DNA of 47,189 bases. Source: an uncultured Muribaculaceae bacterium. Lineage in GTDB: Bacteria > Bacteroidota > Bacteroidia > Bacteroidales > Muribaculaceae. Made by a program: the position numbers and the translations under genes. The notes beneath the pieces are model-generated. The model did no database searches and was not told the origin of the DNA. It worked only from the letters and a program-made list of their open reading frames with translations. This document shows, one piece after another, positions 1 through 7,024 of the stretch. Position 1 is the stretch's first letter. The number at the start of each line of letters is the position of its first letter. The stretch spans positions 1 to 47,189 of the forward strand of contig CAKTFH010000017.1 of assembly GCA_934555895.1 (NCBI GenBank). The letters run 5' to 3'.

Positions 1-13
1 AACCCTCACAAAA

Positions 14-40
14 ATAGCCGCCCAAAATCTGGACGGCTAT
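14..40 (-). terminator. Hairpin terminator after the pcfJ-like gene
   Basis: A 7-base perfect stem (ATAGCCG at 14-20, CGGCTAT at 34-40), with further partial pairing inside, is followed by T-rich sequence on both strands. It lies about 65 bases beyond the stop of the leftward pcfJ-like gene, so it probably ends the leftward pcfK-pcfJ transcript. It may also stop transcription entering from the left. Confidence 0.6.
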
Positions 41-103
41 CTTTTTAGGCTATACCTGCTATCGCGGACGGTTGTACTTGCTGACGCAGGTCGGATTATA
101 CAT

Positions 104-1435
104 TTAGGCGGTCATTCTCTCTCTGATAAGTTTGGCGTTTGAGTTCACAAGGTCGATAATGCGCTTGTGATACTTGGTGTCCTCGTTGTTCCTGCCATGG
201 CACTGCACGACTTTGAGTGTCTGCAAGTCAACCTCCACAGTTTCAACTATCTTTCCGTCAATCCTTGCCGAAAGTATGAGAGTGTCGGCTTTCTTGTAGT
301 ATTCAGAGCCGAAAACGCAGATATTCTGCACGTTGCCTTCCTCGTAATATTCCTCTATGCTTTCAAGCACCTTTACCGATATTTCGTTGTCGGTGATTAT
401 CAGTCCGAAGAATTTGGATTTTAGAGCCTTGAAATCAACCTCACGCTGTTGTTCTTGGAGCAATTTCTGCTGTTCACGCTCACGCCTTTCAATCTCCCTG
501 CGCCTTTCCGCTTCGGCACGTTCCTTTCGGTACTTGGCTTCAATCCTGCGGTTCGCCTTGTCGTGTGCCTCTATGAAATCTTCGGGGCAGATATTCTTGG
601 GGTTGCGTATGTCTTGCCCTAAATTCATCAGCATACGGAGATAGTCACACCACATTGATATATTGTTTATTTGGTAATGGTGGCGTTGGGCGATTAAGTA
701 TGATGCCCAAAAGTTATCCGCATCAAGTGGATTGAGCATATAGTATTTCATTACCTCAATCTCTCCACCTTTCATCAATGTTTCCATACGAGGGTCGGAC
801 AAGAGTCTTTTGAAAAAGGTTACGGGTGATATGCCGTGGAAATCGCCCTTAAATCCGTTACGTTTGAGTTGCGGTATGATGTTCATTCTCGGATACACAT
901 CACTCCATATCACCACATTGTCGTAAAGGTCGTTATAACCTCTTATCTCCATATCGCTCCCCAATGCCCAAAGGTCGCAGTAGAAGAAAGCACACGCACG
1001 GAGTAACGCCATAGTGGTCACTTTGCCGTCTGGCGAAATCCACCTTTGCACAACCTCGTCACAGTAGAATGTCATAGGCTCGCCCTTCTTGCTCATATAT
1101 CGGATTTGAGCCACACGGATAACCTGAAAACCTCCGCAGGTGGTTATCACGCTGAAATAGCGTGTTTCCTTGTATGTACGTTTGCGAGTGTCATTCACTT
1201 TGAGTTCCGCACCGCAGTTGGGGCATCTGCAACCTGCTACGGTATCGCATAGACTGCCGTTCCCGCTTTTCCATTGGTGTCCGCAGTCGGAGCAAGTCAA
1301 TGTTCCGCTCTTGGCTCGGTAGGCGAAATGCTCAATGCAGTGGGTGTAAGCCCATTTTGTCTGCATAGAAGTGAGGGGGCGTATGGTAGCTGAAAGTTGA
1401 GCCACTTTCTTTTGCATCGCTGTCTTGGGTTTCAT
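104..1435 (-). CDS. PcfJ-like protein of a conjugative element
   Basis: 443 residues, recognised as PcfJ-like from overall sequence. Near the N-terminus is a zinc-ribbon-like pair of motifs (C48xxC51 and C71xxC74), followed by a region rich in aromatic residues. A strongly charged Arg/Glu coiled-coil stretch spans about 295-340 and a small alpha/beta C-terminal part ends the protein. There is no signal peptide or membrane segment, so it should be cytoplasmic. PcfJ-like proteins are named after enterococcal plasmid pCF10 and are common on Bacteroidales integrative elements, where their biochemical role is not established. It lies 12 bases after the PcfK-like gene on the same strand, so the two are almost certainly co-transcribed. 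The zinc ribbon suggests nucleic-acid or protein binding, which is inference. Confidence 0.8.
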   Translation of the reverse strand: MKPKTAMQKKVAQLSATIRPLTSMQTKWAYTHCIEHFAYRAKSGTLTCSDCGHQWKSGNGSLCDTVAGCRCPNCGAELKVNDTRKRTYKETRYFSVITTCGGFQVIRVAQIRYMSKKGEPMTFYCDEVVQRWISPDGKVTTMALLRACAFFYCDLWALGSDMEIRGYNDLYDNVVIWSDVYPRMNIIPQLKRNGFKGDFHGISPVTFFKRLLSDPRMETLMKGGEIEVMKYYMLNPLDADNFWASYLIAQRHHYQINNISMWCDYLRMLMNLGQDIRNPKNICPEDFIEAHDKANRRIEAKYRKERAEAERRREIERREREQQKLLQEQQREVDFKALKSKFFGLIITDNEISVKVLESIEEYYEEGNVQNICVFGSEYYKKADTLILSARIDGKIVETVEVDLQTLKVVQCHGRNNEDTKYHKRIIDLVNSNAKLIRERMTA

Positions 1436-1447
1436 AGCCGTAATATG

Positions 1448-1882
1448 TTAGAAGTCAAATAGACTTGGTTGGACATTGGTTGCTTTCTTTTCGGCGGTTT
1501 TCCTCTGTTGGATAGGGCTGCGCATTTTCGCCATTTCCTCGTCACGGAGTTTGTTGATGGCGTCATGCCGTGCCTGTTCCCTTTCTTCCTCGGTGAGTTC
1601 AACCGTATGGTTCACCACCACTTGGCAGTTGGGGAGTGCGCCTACCTCTATCTCGCTTTCTTCATAGTAATGGATTGCCATTTCGTAAATCTCCGCATCC
1701 TCAAACCCGTTGCAACCGCTTTTCTGCACTTGGTTGATGATATAGGTAACGCAGTCCTCCACTGACTTTGAGGGGTTTGCAAACTTGACGGCAAATAGTG
1801 CGTCATTCTCGGCTCTCTCTTCAAGATAAACCTTGATAGTGTCGTTGAAGGCTCGTGTGCCTTTGTTTTCTTTCGTTGCCAT
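1448..1882 (-). CDS. PcfK-like protein with a C-terminal clamp-binding-like motif
   Basis: 144 residues, PcfK-like. A mostly helical N-terminal two thirds (F12 to about Y73) is followed by a Glu/Arg-rich helix at 96-120, a basic linker at 121-136 and the terminal residues QPSLFDF (138-144). The last residues fit the QxxLF pattern of bacterial beta sliding-clamp binding peptides. That is a motif match only, but its place at the extreme C-terminus after a flexible linker is typical. It is cytoplasmic and sits 10 bases downstream of the small membrane-protein gene and 12 bases upstream of the pcfJ-like gene. PcfK and PcfJ usually travel as a pair on conjugative elements. The function is unproven, and the clamp motif hints at a link with element replication. 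Confidence 0.8.
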   Translation of the reverse strand: MATKENKGTRAFNDTIKVYLEERAENDALFAVKFANPSKSVEDCVTYIINQVQKSGCNGFEDAEIYEMAIHYYEESEIEVGALPNCQVVVNHTVELTEEEREQARHDAINKLRDEEMAKMRSPIQQRKTAEKKATNVQPSLFDF

Positions 1883-1892
1883 AGTCGTATAT

Positions 1893-2108
1893 TTAGAGTG
1901 TTAAAATCCAATAGATTATTACTATTGCGGTGAGGATAGAGATTAGCCAGCCTACACCTCGGAATATCGGTTTGAGTATCGCCCAAAGGATTACACCGAC
2001 AATCGCCATTATCACTATCCCTACCACCTTAGCCGCCTTTTTTAATGCGGTATGAGCTGGAGATGGTGTGAAGCTCGGATTTTTAATATGTCTGTCGTTC
2101 AGTGTCAT
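1893..2108 (-). CDS. Small membrane protein of the mobile element
   Basis: 71 residues. A polar, basic N-terminus (residues 1-26, several Lys/Arg/His) is followed by two closely spaced hydrophobic segments at about 28-46 and 51-71, so a two-pass inner-membrane hairpin is likely. I do not recognise a named family. It is the first gene of the three-gene leftward set ending with pcfJ-like. The start is supported by a purine/A-rich stretch just upstream on the coding strand. Such small membrane proteins often accompany PcfK/PcfJ genes on Bacteroidales elements. A role in the transfer machinery or in exclusion is a guess. Confidence 0.6.
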   Translation of the reverse strand: MTLNDRHIKNPSFTPSPAHTALKKAAKVVGIVIMAIVGVILWAILKPIFRGVGWLISILTAIVIIYWILTL

Positions 2109-2753
2109 AAGGCGATATTTTTTTTAATGCGTATAATCGCTGTTTGAAGTTTGTTCGCTCGTTGACCCTGCGGCACGACGGGAGCAAAGGGGTGTTCGGC
2201 ACTCGCTCAAAAAAATACTACCGACCAACGGGAGCTGTGGAGATTTTTTTGCGCGAATGCCAGAGAATACCCCGTACCGGCGTGTTCTTCAACCACGAGC
2301 GAATAAACTTTGAACGGTGACTATACCCTGCATGAAACGTAGAGCTGGCGAAGCCCCGCAGGGTGACACTGAACGACCGACATACTGAAAATGGTAATTG
2401 CTTAATTACATCGGTGGACAACCGTTAACACAATGTATTGTCCTCTATATGGATTTTCTTTCCGGCGCAAACCTATGATAGAATTTCTGCAAGAAACAGC
2501 CATGCAATCCCCGGAAAGAGCAAGTATGCGGTTGTCGCCGTACATGGAGCGTGCGGAATGATCGGAGGAAACCGCATTCTTGCTCCCGAGGGTCTGACAA
2601 ACGGATTGTGGCGTGACGGCTCAAATTCATTATAAGGAGAAGGCGTTAAGAACCCGGACTGCCGATATAAAGTCTTGTGCCGGCTACACGGTAGCATCGG
2701 CACAAGGCGTTGGAGGCAATCGGGGTTTAGCCGTCTCCCATAGTTGGTGTGCG

Positions 2754-2798
2754 GTCAGATGGTGTCAGAGACCCACCGGATCACCGTCACCATCTGAC
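2754..2798. repeat. 11-base perfect inverted repeat
   Basis: GTCAGATGGTG at 2754-2764 is matched by its exact reverse complement at 2788-2798, with a 23-base spacer that has further GGTG/CACC pairing potential. No T-run follows on either strand, so a simple terminator is unlikely. A structured RNA or a protein-binding palindrome, for example near a transfer origin, would fit. The function is unknown. Confidence 0.6.
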
Positions 2799-3008
2799 GG
2801 CATAACCGACGCCAACACCGTGAGCCGCCATGCCACGCCACAATCCGTTTTCGCAGTGCTTTTCAAAATAAATGCAGGTGTGTCTTTTATTTTAGGACAA
2901 GATAAATAGATTACAATACCCCTCTTGGCCTTTAAGATGACTATTGAGTATCTAACATTATCGGCCTATAAGTGCTAAGTAATCTTTCTGCAATGCGAAT
3001 ATGTGTCT

Positions 3009-3058
3009 AATGTACAAAACTACGGATAGTTTATGAATTATCCGTAAACTTGTACATT
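3009..3058. repeat. Nested inverted repeat near the integrase gene end
   Basis: Two perfect arms are nested. AATGTACAA (3009-3017) pairs with TTGTACATT (3050-3058), and TACGGATA (3021-3028) pairs with TATCCGTA (3039-3046). Small asymmetric internal bulges and a 10-base loop remain. It sits just beyond the integrase terminator on the element side. It may be a second hairpin terminator, a small structured RNA or a binding site for a recombination or transfer protein. Confidence 0.6.
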
Positions 3059-3073
3059 ATATCATATTAGTAA

Positions 3074-3112
3074 AAATGCGTGTGCCAATATTGAAACATG
3101 ACACACGCATTT
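3074..3112 (-). terminator. Terminator of the integrase gene
   Basis: A perfect 11-base stem (AAATGCGTGTG at 3074-3084 against CACACGCATTT at 3102-3112) lies 22 bases beyond the integrase stop codon. On the leftward strand it is followed by a short T-rich tract. It very likely ends the integrase transcript. Confidence 0.7.
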
Positions 3113-3133
3113 GTATATTGTAATTGTAAATTG

Positions 3134-4486
3134 CTATTCCAGCAAATCGACAAGTTCTTTCTTCATATCCTCGTCAATTTCACGGTATCTGGCAAAAGCC
3201 TTACTCCCTTCGGCATGACCGGACAATGAACCTACAAGGTTGGGATCTTTGACTTTCTTATAAAGATTGCCTACGAAAGTTCGTCTTGCAAGATGGCTGC
3301 TGGCTAATTCATTCAGCGGTCGTTTTTCCTCTCTGCCAGTAGATGGATTGAGAACTGTTACCATTCTCTTAACATCACAAACGGTAAACGCTTTCTTTAT
3401 AGCGTCATTGTATTTTTGTGAACTTATGAAGGGAAACAACTTGCCGCCACAATCACAGTCCTTATATTTGTCAATGAGGGCTAATGCACGTTTATTCAAC
3501 GGCACTCTTACAACCTGAGGTCTTTCACCTTTGGTCTTTTGTGGCATATACTCAATGGCTCCATTTATGATATTATCCGGAGTCATTGCAAGCAAATCCG
3601 ACACACGGCAACCTATGAGGCATTGAAATATGAAAATATCTCTTTGCGCTTCAAGCCCCGGATTTGCAGACAAATCATAATCAGCAATCTGGTCACGCTC
3701 GGCGATTGTGAGGTAGTAGGGCGTTCCGTATCTCTCAACCGAATTACCACAATAGTTTTGGAATGGCTTGTTTTCAGAAATTTTCTGCTCGTTACACCAG
3801 TTGAAAAACGCCCTTAGACGGCTGAACATGCAAACAATAGTATTGTCGCCTTTCGGAAGTGGTTTAGGCTTCTTACGAACACTACGGGTATCTGCCGGTA
3901 CTGCGTCGTATATTTCGGGATAATCTTTATAGAAGATATGTTCAGAACGGAGGAATTTTTCAAATTCGTTCACATCTTGCAATGAAAAACCGTCAAGACG
4001 GATGCGGTAGCGTTTTTGTCCGGTTGCCCGCTTGTACAGTTCGTAGCGCATAAGCGCACGTTTAAGCACCCTGTAATGCTTAATGCGCCATTCAGAAAGA
4101 TTGCGGCTCTCAATGAACGTATCGAATATGTCAAAGAATTTTATCTCCTTTTCTTTCGGCACCTCTACCACTGGTGGATGCTTATATAGCTCCAACTGTT
4201 CATTTATGAAGTCAGCCGTAAAGTTTTCTTGTGATGTTTTCTCGCATAGTCCAATCAAGAAATGCTCCATATCCACGAGTCGTTTTTCAAGTTCTCGCAA
4301 ACGTGCAGCTTCCTTTTGATCTGCTCTTGGGAAAACAAATGATTCATCTCGAAGTCTTGTCGGAGGAATGAATATACCGCTTTTAAGGCGGACCCTAAAA
4401 TCACGTCTTATGTTAAAGCGTAGTAGAATTTCGGCATTTCCATTGCCATCTACCTTTGATGATAAAGTTCTTCGTATTATTGCCAT
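3134..4486 (-). CDS. int: Tyrosine recombinase (integrase)
   Basis: 450 residues, the normal size for Bacteroidales element integrases. The N-terminal beta-rich arm-binding part (about 1-60) is followed by a helical hinge, a SAM-like core-binding domain (about 115-260) and the catalytic domain (about 270-450). The full catalytic set is visible: R294 in GCRVSD, a beta-hairpin lysine at K319 (or K317), H398 and R401 in HLARR, H424 in SGHAEG and the nucleophile Y434 in RYREI. The enzyme should therefore be active in integration and excision. It is cytoplasmic, stands alone between its own promoter and terminator, and points away from the PUL, as expected for an integrase at the end of an integrated element. 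Repeated motifs directly upstream may be its binding sites. No excisionase gene is visible nearby. Confidence 0.93.
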   Translation of the reverse strand: MAIIRRTLSSKVDGNGNAEILLRFNIRRDFRVRLKSGIFIPPTRLRDESFVFPRADQKEAARLRELEKRLVDMEHFLIGLCEKTSQENFTADFINEQLELYKHPPVVEVPKEKEIKFFDIFDTFIESRNLSEWRIKHYRVLKRALMRYELYKRATGQKRYRIRLDGFSLQDVNEFEKFLRSEHIFYKDYPEIYDAVPADTRSVRKKPKPLPKGDNTIVCMFSRLRAFFNWCNEQKISENKPFQNYCGNSVERYGTPYYLTIAERDQIADYDLSANPGLEAQRDIFIFQCLIGCRVSDLLAMTPDNIINGAIEYMPQKTKGERPQVVRVPLNKRALALIDKYKDCDCGGKLFPFISSQKYNDAIKKAFTVCDVKRMVTVLNPSTGREEKRPLNELASSHLARRTFVGNLYKKVKDPNLVGSLSGHAEGSKAFARYREIDEDMKKELVDLLE

Positions 4487-4515
4487 TGTTGGAGAGGTTT
4501 ATTCTAATAACAATA

Positions 4516-4546
4516 CAAAGGTAGCTCAAAGTTTCCACACCTGCAA
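4516..4546 (-). promoter_or_regulatory. Candidate integrase promoter
   Basis: Read leftwards, TACCTTTG (4523-4516) matches the Bacteroidetes -7 consensus TAnnTTTG, and a TTG element at 4546-4544 lies 20 bases before it, the expected -33 spacing. Transcription would begin about 20-25 bases before the integrase ATG at 4486. The direct repeats at 4550-4570 abut the -33 side. Confidence 0.55.
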
Positions 4547-4591
4547 TATTTTTGTCCCCATTTTGTCCCCCAAATCTAAATTTAGCTCAAA
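4522..4591. repeat. Direct repeats upstream of the integrase (possible arm sites)
   Basis: TTTTGTCCCC occurs at 4550-4559 and again at 4561-4570, an 11-base period that places both copies on one face of the helix. TAGCTCAAA occurs at 4522-4530 and at 4583-4591, flanking the first pair. Such phased repeats beside an integrase gene are typical of accessory integrase or excisionase binding sites at an element end. The assignment is inferred from position only. Confidence 0.45.
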
Positions 4592-4716
4592 TCAGGTAAA
4601 TTCAGTTCAATCAAAATTGCGTTCTTAATTTATGAATATATACCTATATATCAATGTATTAATGGTAGCACCGTAATCGGGGATACATTTATTAGACGGA
4701 ATTTCAGATTAAAATT

Positions 4717-4737
4717 AGTGTCCTCATTTCGGACACT
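4717..4737. repeat. 7-base inverted repeat near the probable element/chromosome junction
   Basis: AGTGTCC (4717-4723) and GGACACT (4731-4737) form a perfect palindrome with a 7-base spacer. It lies between the integrase control region and a strong terminator, close to where base composition changes from element-like to chromosome-like. It could be a core recombination site, but no second copy is in the window to confirm that. Confidence 0.35.
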
Positions 4738-4742
4738 TCCAG

Positions 4743-4786
4743 AAAATCCCAAGCAATTGAATTTCAATCGCTTGGGATTTTTCTTT
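4743..4786. terminator. Strong terminator between mobile element and PUL
   Basis: A perfect 12-base stem (AAAATCCCAAGC at 4743-4754, GCTTGGGATTTT at 4770-4781), with more pairing inside, is followed on the + strand by a T-rich tract. No rightward gene ends here within the window. It may be the terminator of a chromosomal gene displaced by insertion of the element, or an insulator of the element. The remaining bases between 4487 and 4950 hold no convincing gene. Confidence 0.6.
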
Positions 4787-4882
4787 TGTATCTCCGTCAA
4801 CGATATGTCAACCCAAAAAAATCGGGGTCAGCTGCAAAATCCGGCATTGCCGCACCTGAATAGATAAAAACGGCTACTACAA

Positions 4883-4920
4883 AATCGACTGCCTGACTTT
4901 CGCTCGTCAGACAGCCGATT
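4883..4920 (-). terminator. Terminator at the end of the leftward PUL operon
   Basis: A 15-base imperfect stem (4883-4897 against 4906-4920, two mismatched or wobble positions) with an 8-base loop lies about 30 bases past the stop of the GH127-like gene. It is followed on the leftward strand by a short T-run. It probably ends the susCD operon. Confidence 0.65.
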
Positions 4921-4950
4921 TCATATTGTGGATGTTTTATGTCTTAATGC

Positions 4951-6996
4951 TCACTTCACCACCTCGCGGGGGAAGGCGGCGATGCGCAGACGAGCGGCAC
5001 CCATGGGGAGAAGCTTAAGCGGAGTCTCATCGGTGGCGCGGGGCGCATAACGGGTGGGGAGAAGGTCGGTCATGCCGGTGGCATCGAGGCCCCATGAGGG
5101 AATCTGCACGCCGACAGCGGTAAATTCCAGAGGCACGTTCTCGGGAGTGAAGGGGAAATCGTCGGCCGGCCAAGCCTTTTTGGCAACGCTGAAATTGAGC
5201 GGGAGGTTATCCTTGTCGACCTTCAGTGCGTAATTCCAGGGCGAATCAGTGCGGAGCACATAGCAGGGCCACAGCGATGCATCCACGCCCTCCTGCCAGT
5301 GCGAGTCGTCCTGCACAAACTGTGTGTCGCGGCTATCATGCTGCTCCGAAATTTCGTCAACAGCGAGCGAGAGGGTCAGCGGACCGTAGTTCACGCTCAC
5401 GCTGGCCTTGTTCTGCTGCCACACCTGCGAGCTCACAGTCATGGGGAGGGTGAGGGTCACCACATCACCGTCGGCCCATGTGCGGGATATGCGCACGTAG
5501 CGGCCCTGTGCATCGGCCACAGCCTGAGTTTCTCCGTTCACAACCACTGCGCAGTCCTTGGCCCATGCGGGGATGCGCAGATAGAGCGGAAACTCTACAG
5601 CGGCCCCGGTGCCTACGGTGAGGGTCACAGTCTCGTCGAAGGGATAGTTGGTGGTCTCGGTAAGCGTGATTTCCTGATTGTCGGCCACCTTGGCGGTGGT
5701 AGTGCTGGCGGCGTAGAGCATGGTGGCGAGGCCGTTGTCGGCAGTGGCCATAACAAGGTGCTCGGCGTAGTAAGGCCAGCCCATGCCGTGGTTATGCTGG
5801 CAGCAACGGCTGCTGAACGGGCTCATCGAGAGCATGCCGCGCAGATTGTTGTCGATCGACGGTCCGTGGAGTTTCTCGTCGCTTATGGCCATGTTGGGCG
5901 CCGTGAGATAGCGCAGCGCCTTCATGTCGGGAGTCATGGAGGCGGTGAAAGTGTTAAGCGCCACATTCTCGCAGTGGTCGGCCCAGAAGGGGTCGCCGGT
6001 GATGCCCATCAGTATCTCGTCACTGGCCATCTGCTCCACCACGGCGCAGGTCTCGGCACCCTGACGCGGGTCGAAATAGCCCAGACGGGCATTCTCGTCG
6101 GCGGCATACATACCGCCGGGCATCTGGCCGTAGCGCTTGCGCATCTCGTCGAAGGCGTTGTAGGTGGCTTTCAGCATCGCATCGTCGCCCGAATACATGT
6201 AGTAGGTGGCGGGCTCGCGGAAGCCCTGAGCCACATTCACTCCGTGCCAGTTGGGCAGCGTGCCCTCCATAGCCCAGTCGGATGTGTTATTGTGTAGTTT
6301 GTCGGCAAGCGGCAGCAGGTCGGCGTCGCCGGTGCGGTTGTAGAGCCACAGCATGCTCCAGAGGTTGTCGCCGCCACGCTTCTCCTGCCAGAGACCCTTG
6401 AGGAACTTCGAGTCGGGCACGGTGAGCTCCCACTTCATGTAGTTAGTCATGGCAGGAATCACCCTCTCGTCGCCCGTAGCCTCATAGTAGGTCTGCAGGG
6501 CCCACAGCATCACCATCTGCGCCCAGAGCTCAGGATTACCGTTCTCATAGTTGCGCGGCCCCAGGAAGCCGTCGGCCTTGAGATTGGTGAGCACAGCCTC
6601 GAACCACACCTGGGCCTCCTGCTTCATGGCCTCGTCGTCGAGGATATATGCCAGCGAACTGTAGCCGCGCAACCAGTAGGGCACCTCCTCCCAGCCATGG
6701 TCGCCGTTGTCGCTCAGCCACTGATTGTTTTTCTTGTCGAGCCAGGCGCTGATTTCGCCCAGATGGCCGTTGAGGCCGTCGCGCTGCAGCTCCAGGTACT
6801 TGCGCAGCCATCCTTTGGGCTGCACCTTTCCCACAGGCAGCTTCAGCAGCGGAGCCTGACGCAGCGGGGCGCGGAAATTGGTGTAATTGTTGCTTGTGCC
6901 GTCGAGGGGGCGGTCAACCACTGTCACGGCAGCTCCGGCATTCATCGTCATGCCGAGTGCCAGGGCCGAGGCGGCCAATATCTTGATTAAATTCAT
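4951..6996 (-). CDS. DUF1680/GH127-family beta-L-arabinofuranosidase-like enzyme
   Basis: 681 residues with a cleavable signal peptide (about 1-22, no lipobox), so periplasmic or secreted. An (alpha/alpha)6 barrel fills about 45-420 and beta-sandwich domains follow. The cysteine-dependent zinc site of GH127 is visible: E315-T-C317 (GAETCAVV) and the pair C398-C399 (SSRCCQHN), matching the Glu, Cys and Cys-Cys of characterised GH127 enzymes, in which one Cys of the pair is the nucleophile. The enzyme should thus be active on a terminal furanoside, classically beta-L-arabinofuranose. The superfamily also holds GH146 and other specificities, so the substrate is not fixed. It is the last gene of the leftward operon, 28 bases after the jelly-roll protein gene, and ends before a terminator. 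Confidence 0.82.
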   Translation of the reverse strand: MNLIKILAASALALGMTMNAGAAVTVVDRPLDGTSNNYTNFRAPLRQAPLLKLPVGKVQPKGWLRKYLELQRDGLNGHLGEISAWLDKKNNQWLSDNGDHGWEEVPYWLRGYSSLAYILDDEAMKQEAQVWFEAVLTNLKADGFLGPRNYENGNPELWAQMVMLWALQTYYEATGDERVIPAMTNYMKWELTVPDSKFLKGLWQEKRGGDNLWSMLWLYNRTGDADLLPLADKLHNNTSDWAMEGTLPNWHGVNVAQGFREPATYYMYSGDDAMLKATYNAFDEMRKRYGQMPGGMYAADENARLGYFDPRQGAETCAVVEQMASDEILMGITGDPFWADHCENVALNTFTASMTPDMKALRYLTAPNMAISDEKLHGPSIDNNLRGMLSMSPFSSRCCQHNHGMGWPYYAEHLVMATADNGLATMLYAASTTTAKVADNQEITLTETTNYPFDETVTLTVGTGAAVEFPLYLRIPAWAKDCAVVVNGETQAVADAQGRYVRISRTWADGDVVTLTLPMTVSSQVWQQNKASVSVNYGPLTLSLAVDEISEQHDSRDTQFVQDDSHWQEGVDASLWPCYVLRTDSPWNYALKVDKDNLPLNFSVAKKAWPADDFPFTPENVPLEFTAVGVQIPSWGLDATGMTDLLPTRYAPRATDETPLKLLPMGAARLRIAAFPREVVK

Positions 6997-7024
6997 TGTC
7001 CTTGATATGATTGGTTATGTGAGT

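Larger units (their letters stand above)
2109..3073. other. ORF-poor kilobase of the mobile element
   Basis: Between the small membrane-protein gene and the integrase terminator there are only short, overlapping, low-quality reading frames on both strands, with unusual compositions rich in Arg, Pro, Ser and Cys, so I call none of them a gene. The stretch at about 2140-2840 is richer in GC than its flanks, which are very AT-rich. It carries at least two clear inverted repeats, annotated separately. A non-coding function such as a transfer origin, a regulatory RNA or a gene remnant is possible. Nothing here identifies which. Confidence 0.5.

Noticed and set aside
2613..2909. 98-codon rightward frame in the mobile-element gap
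   Set aside because: It has an unusual composition, contains the 11-base palindrome and overlaps several equally poor frames on the other strand. I recognise no family, so I treat it as non-coding.
4717..4737. Naming the palindrome as the attachment site
   Set aside because: Only one end of the element is in the window and no second copy is visible, so it is listed only as an inverted repeat.
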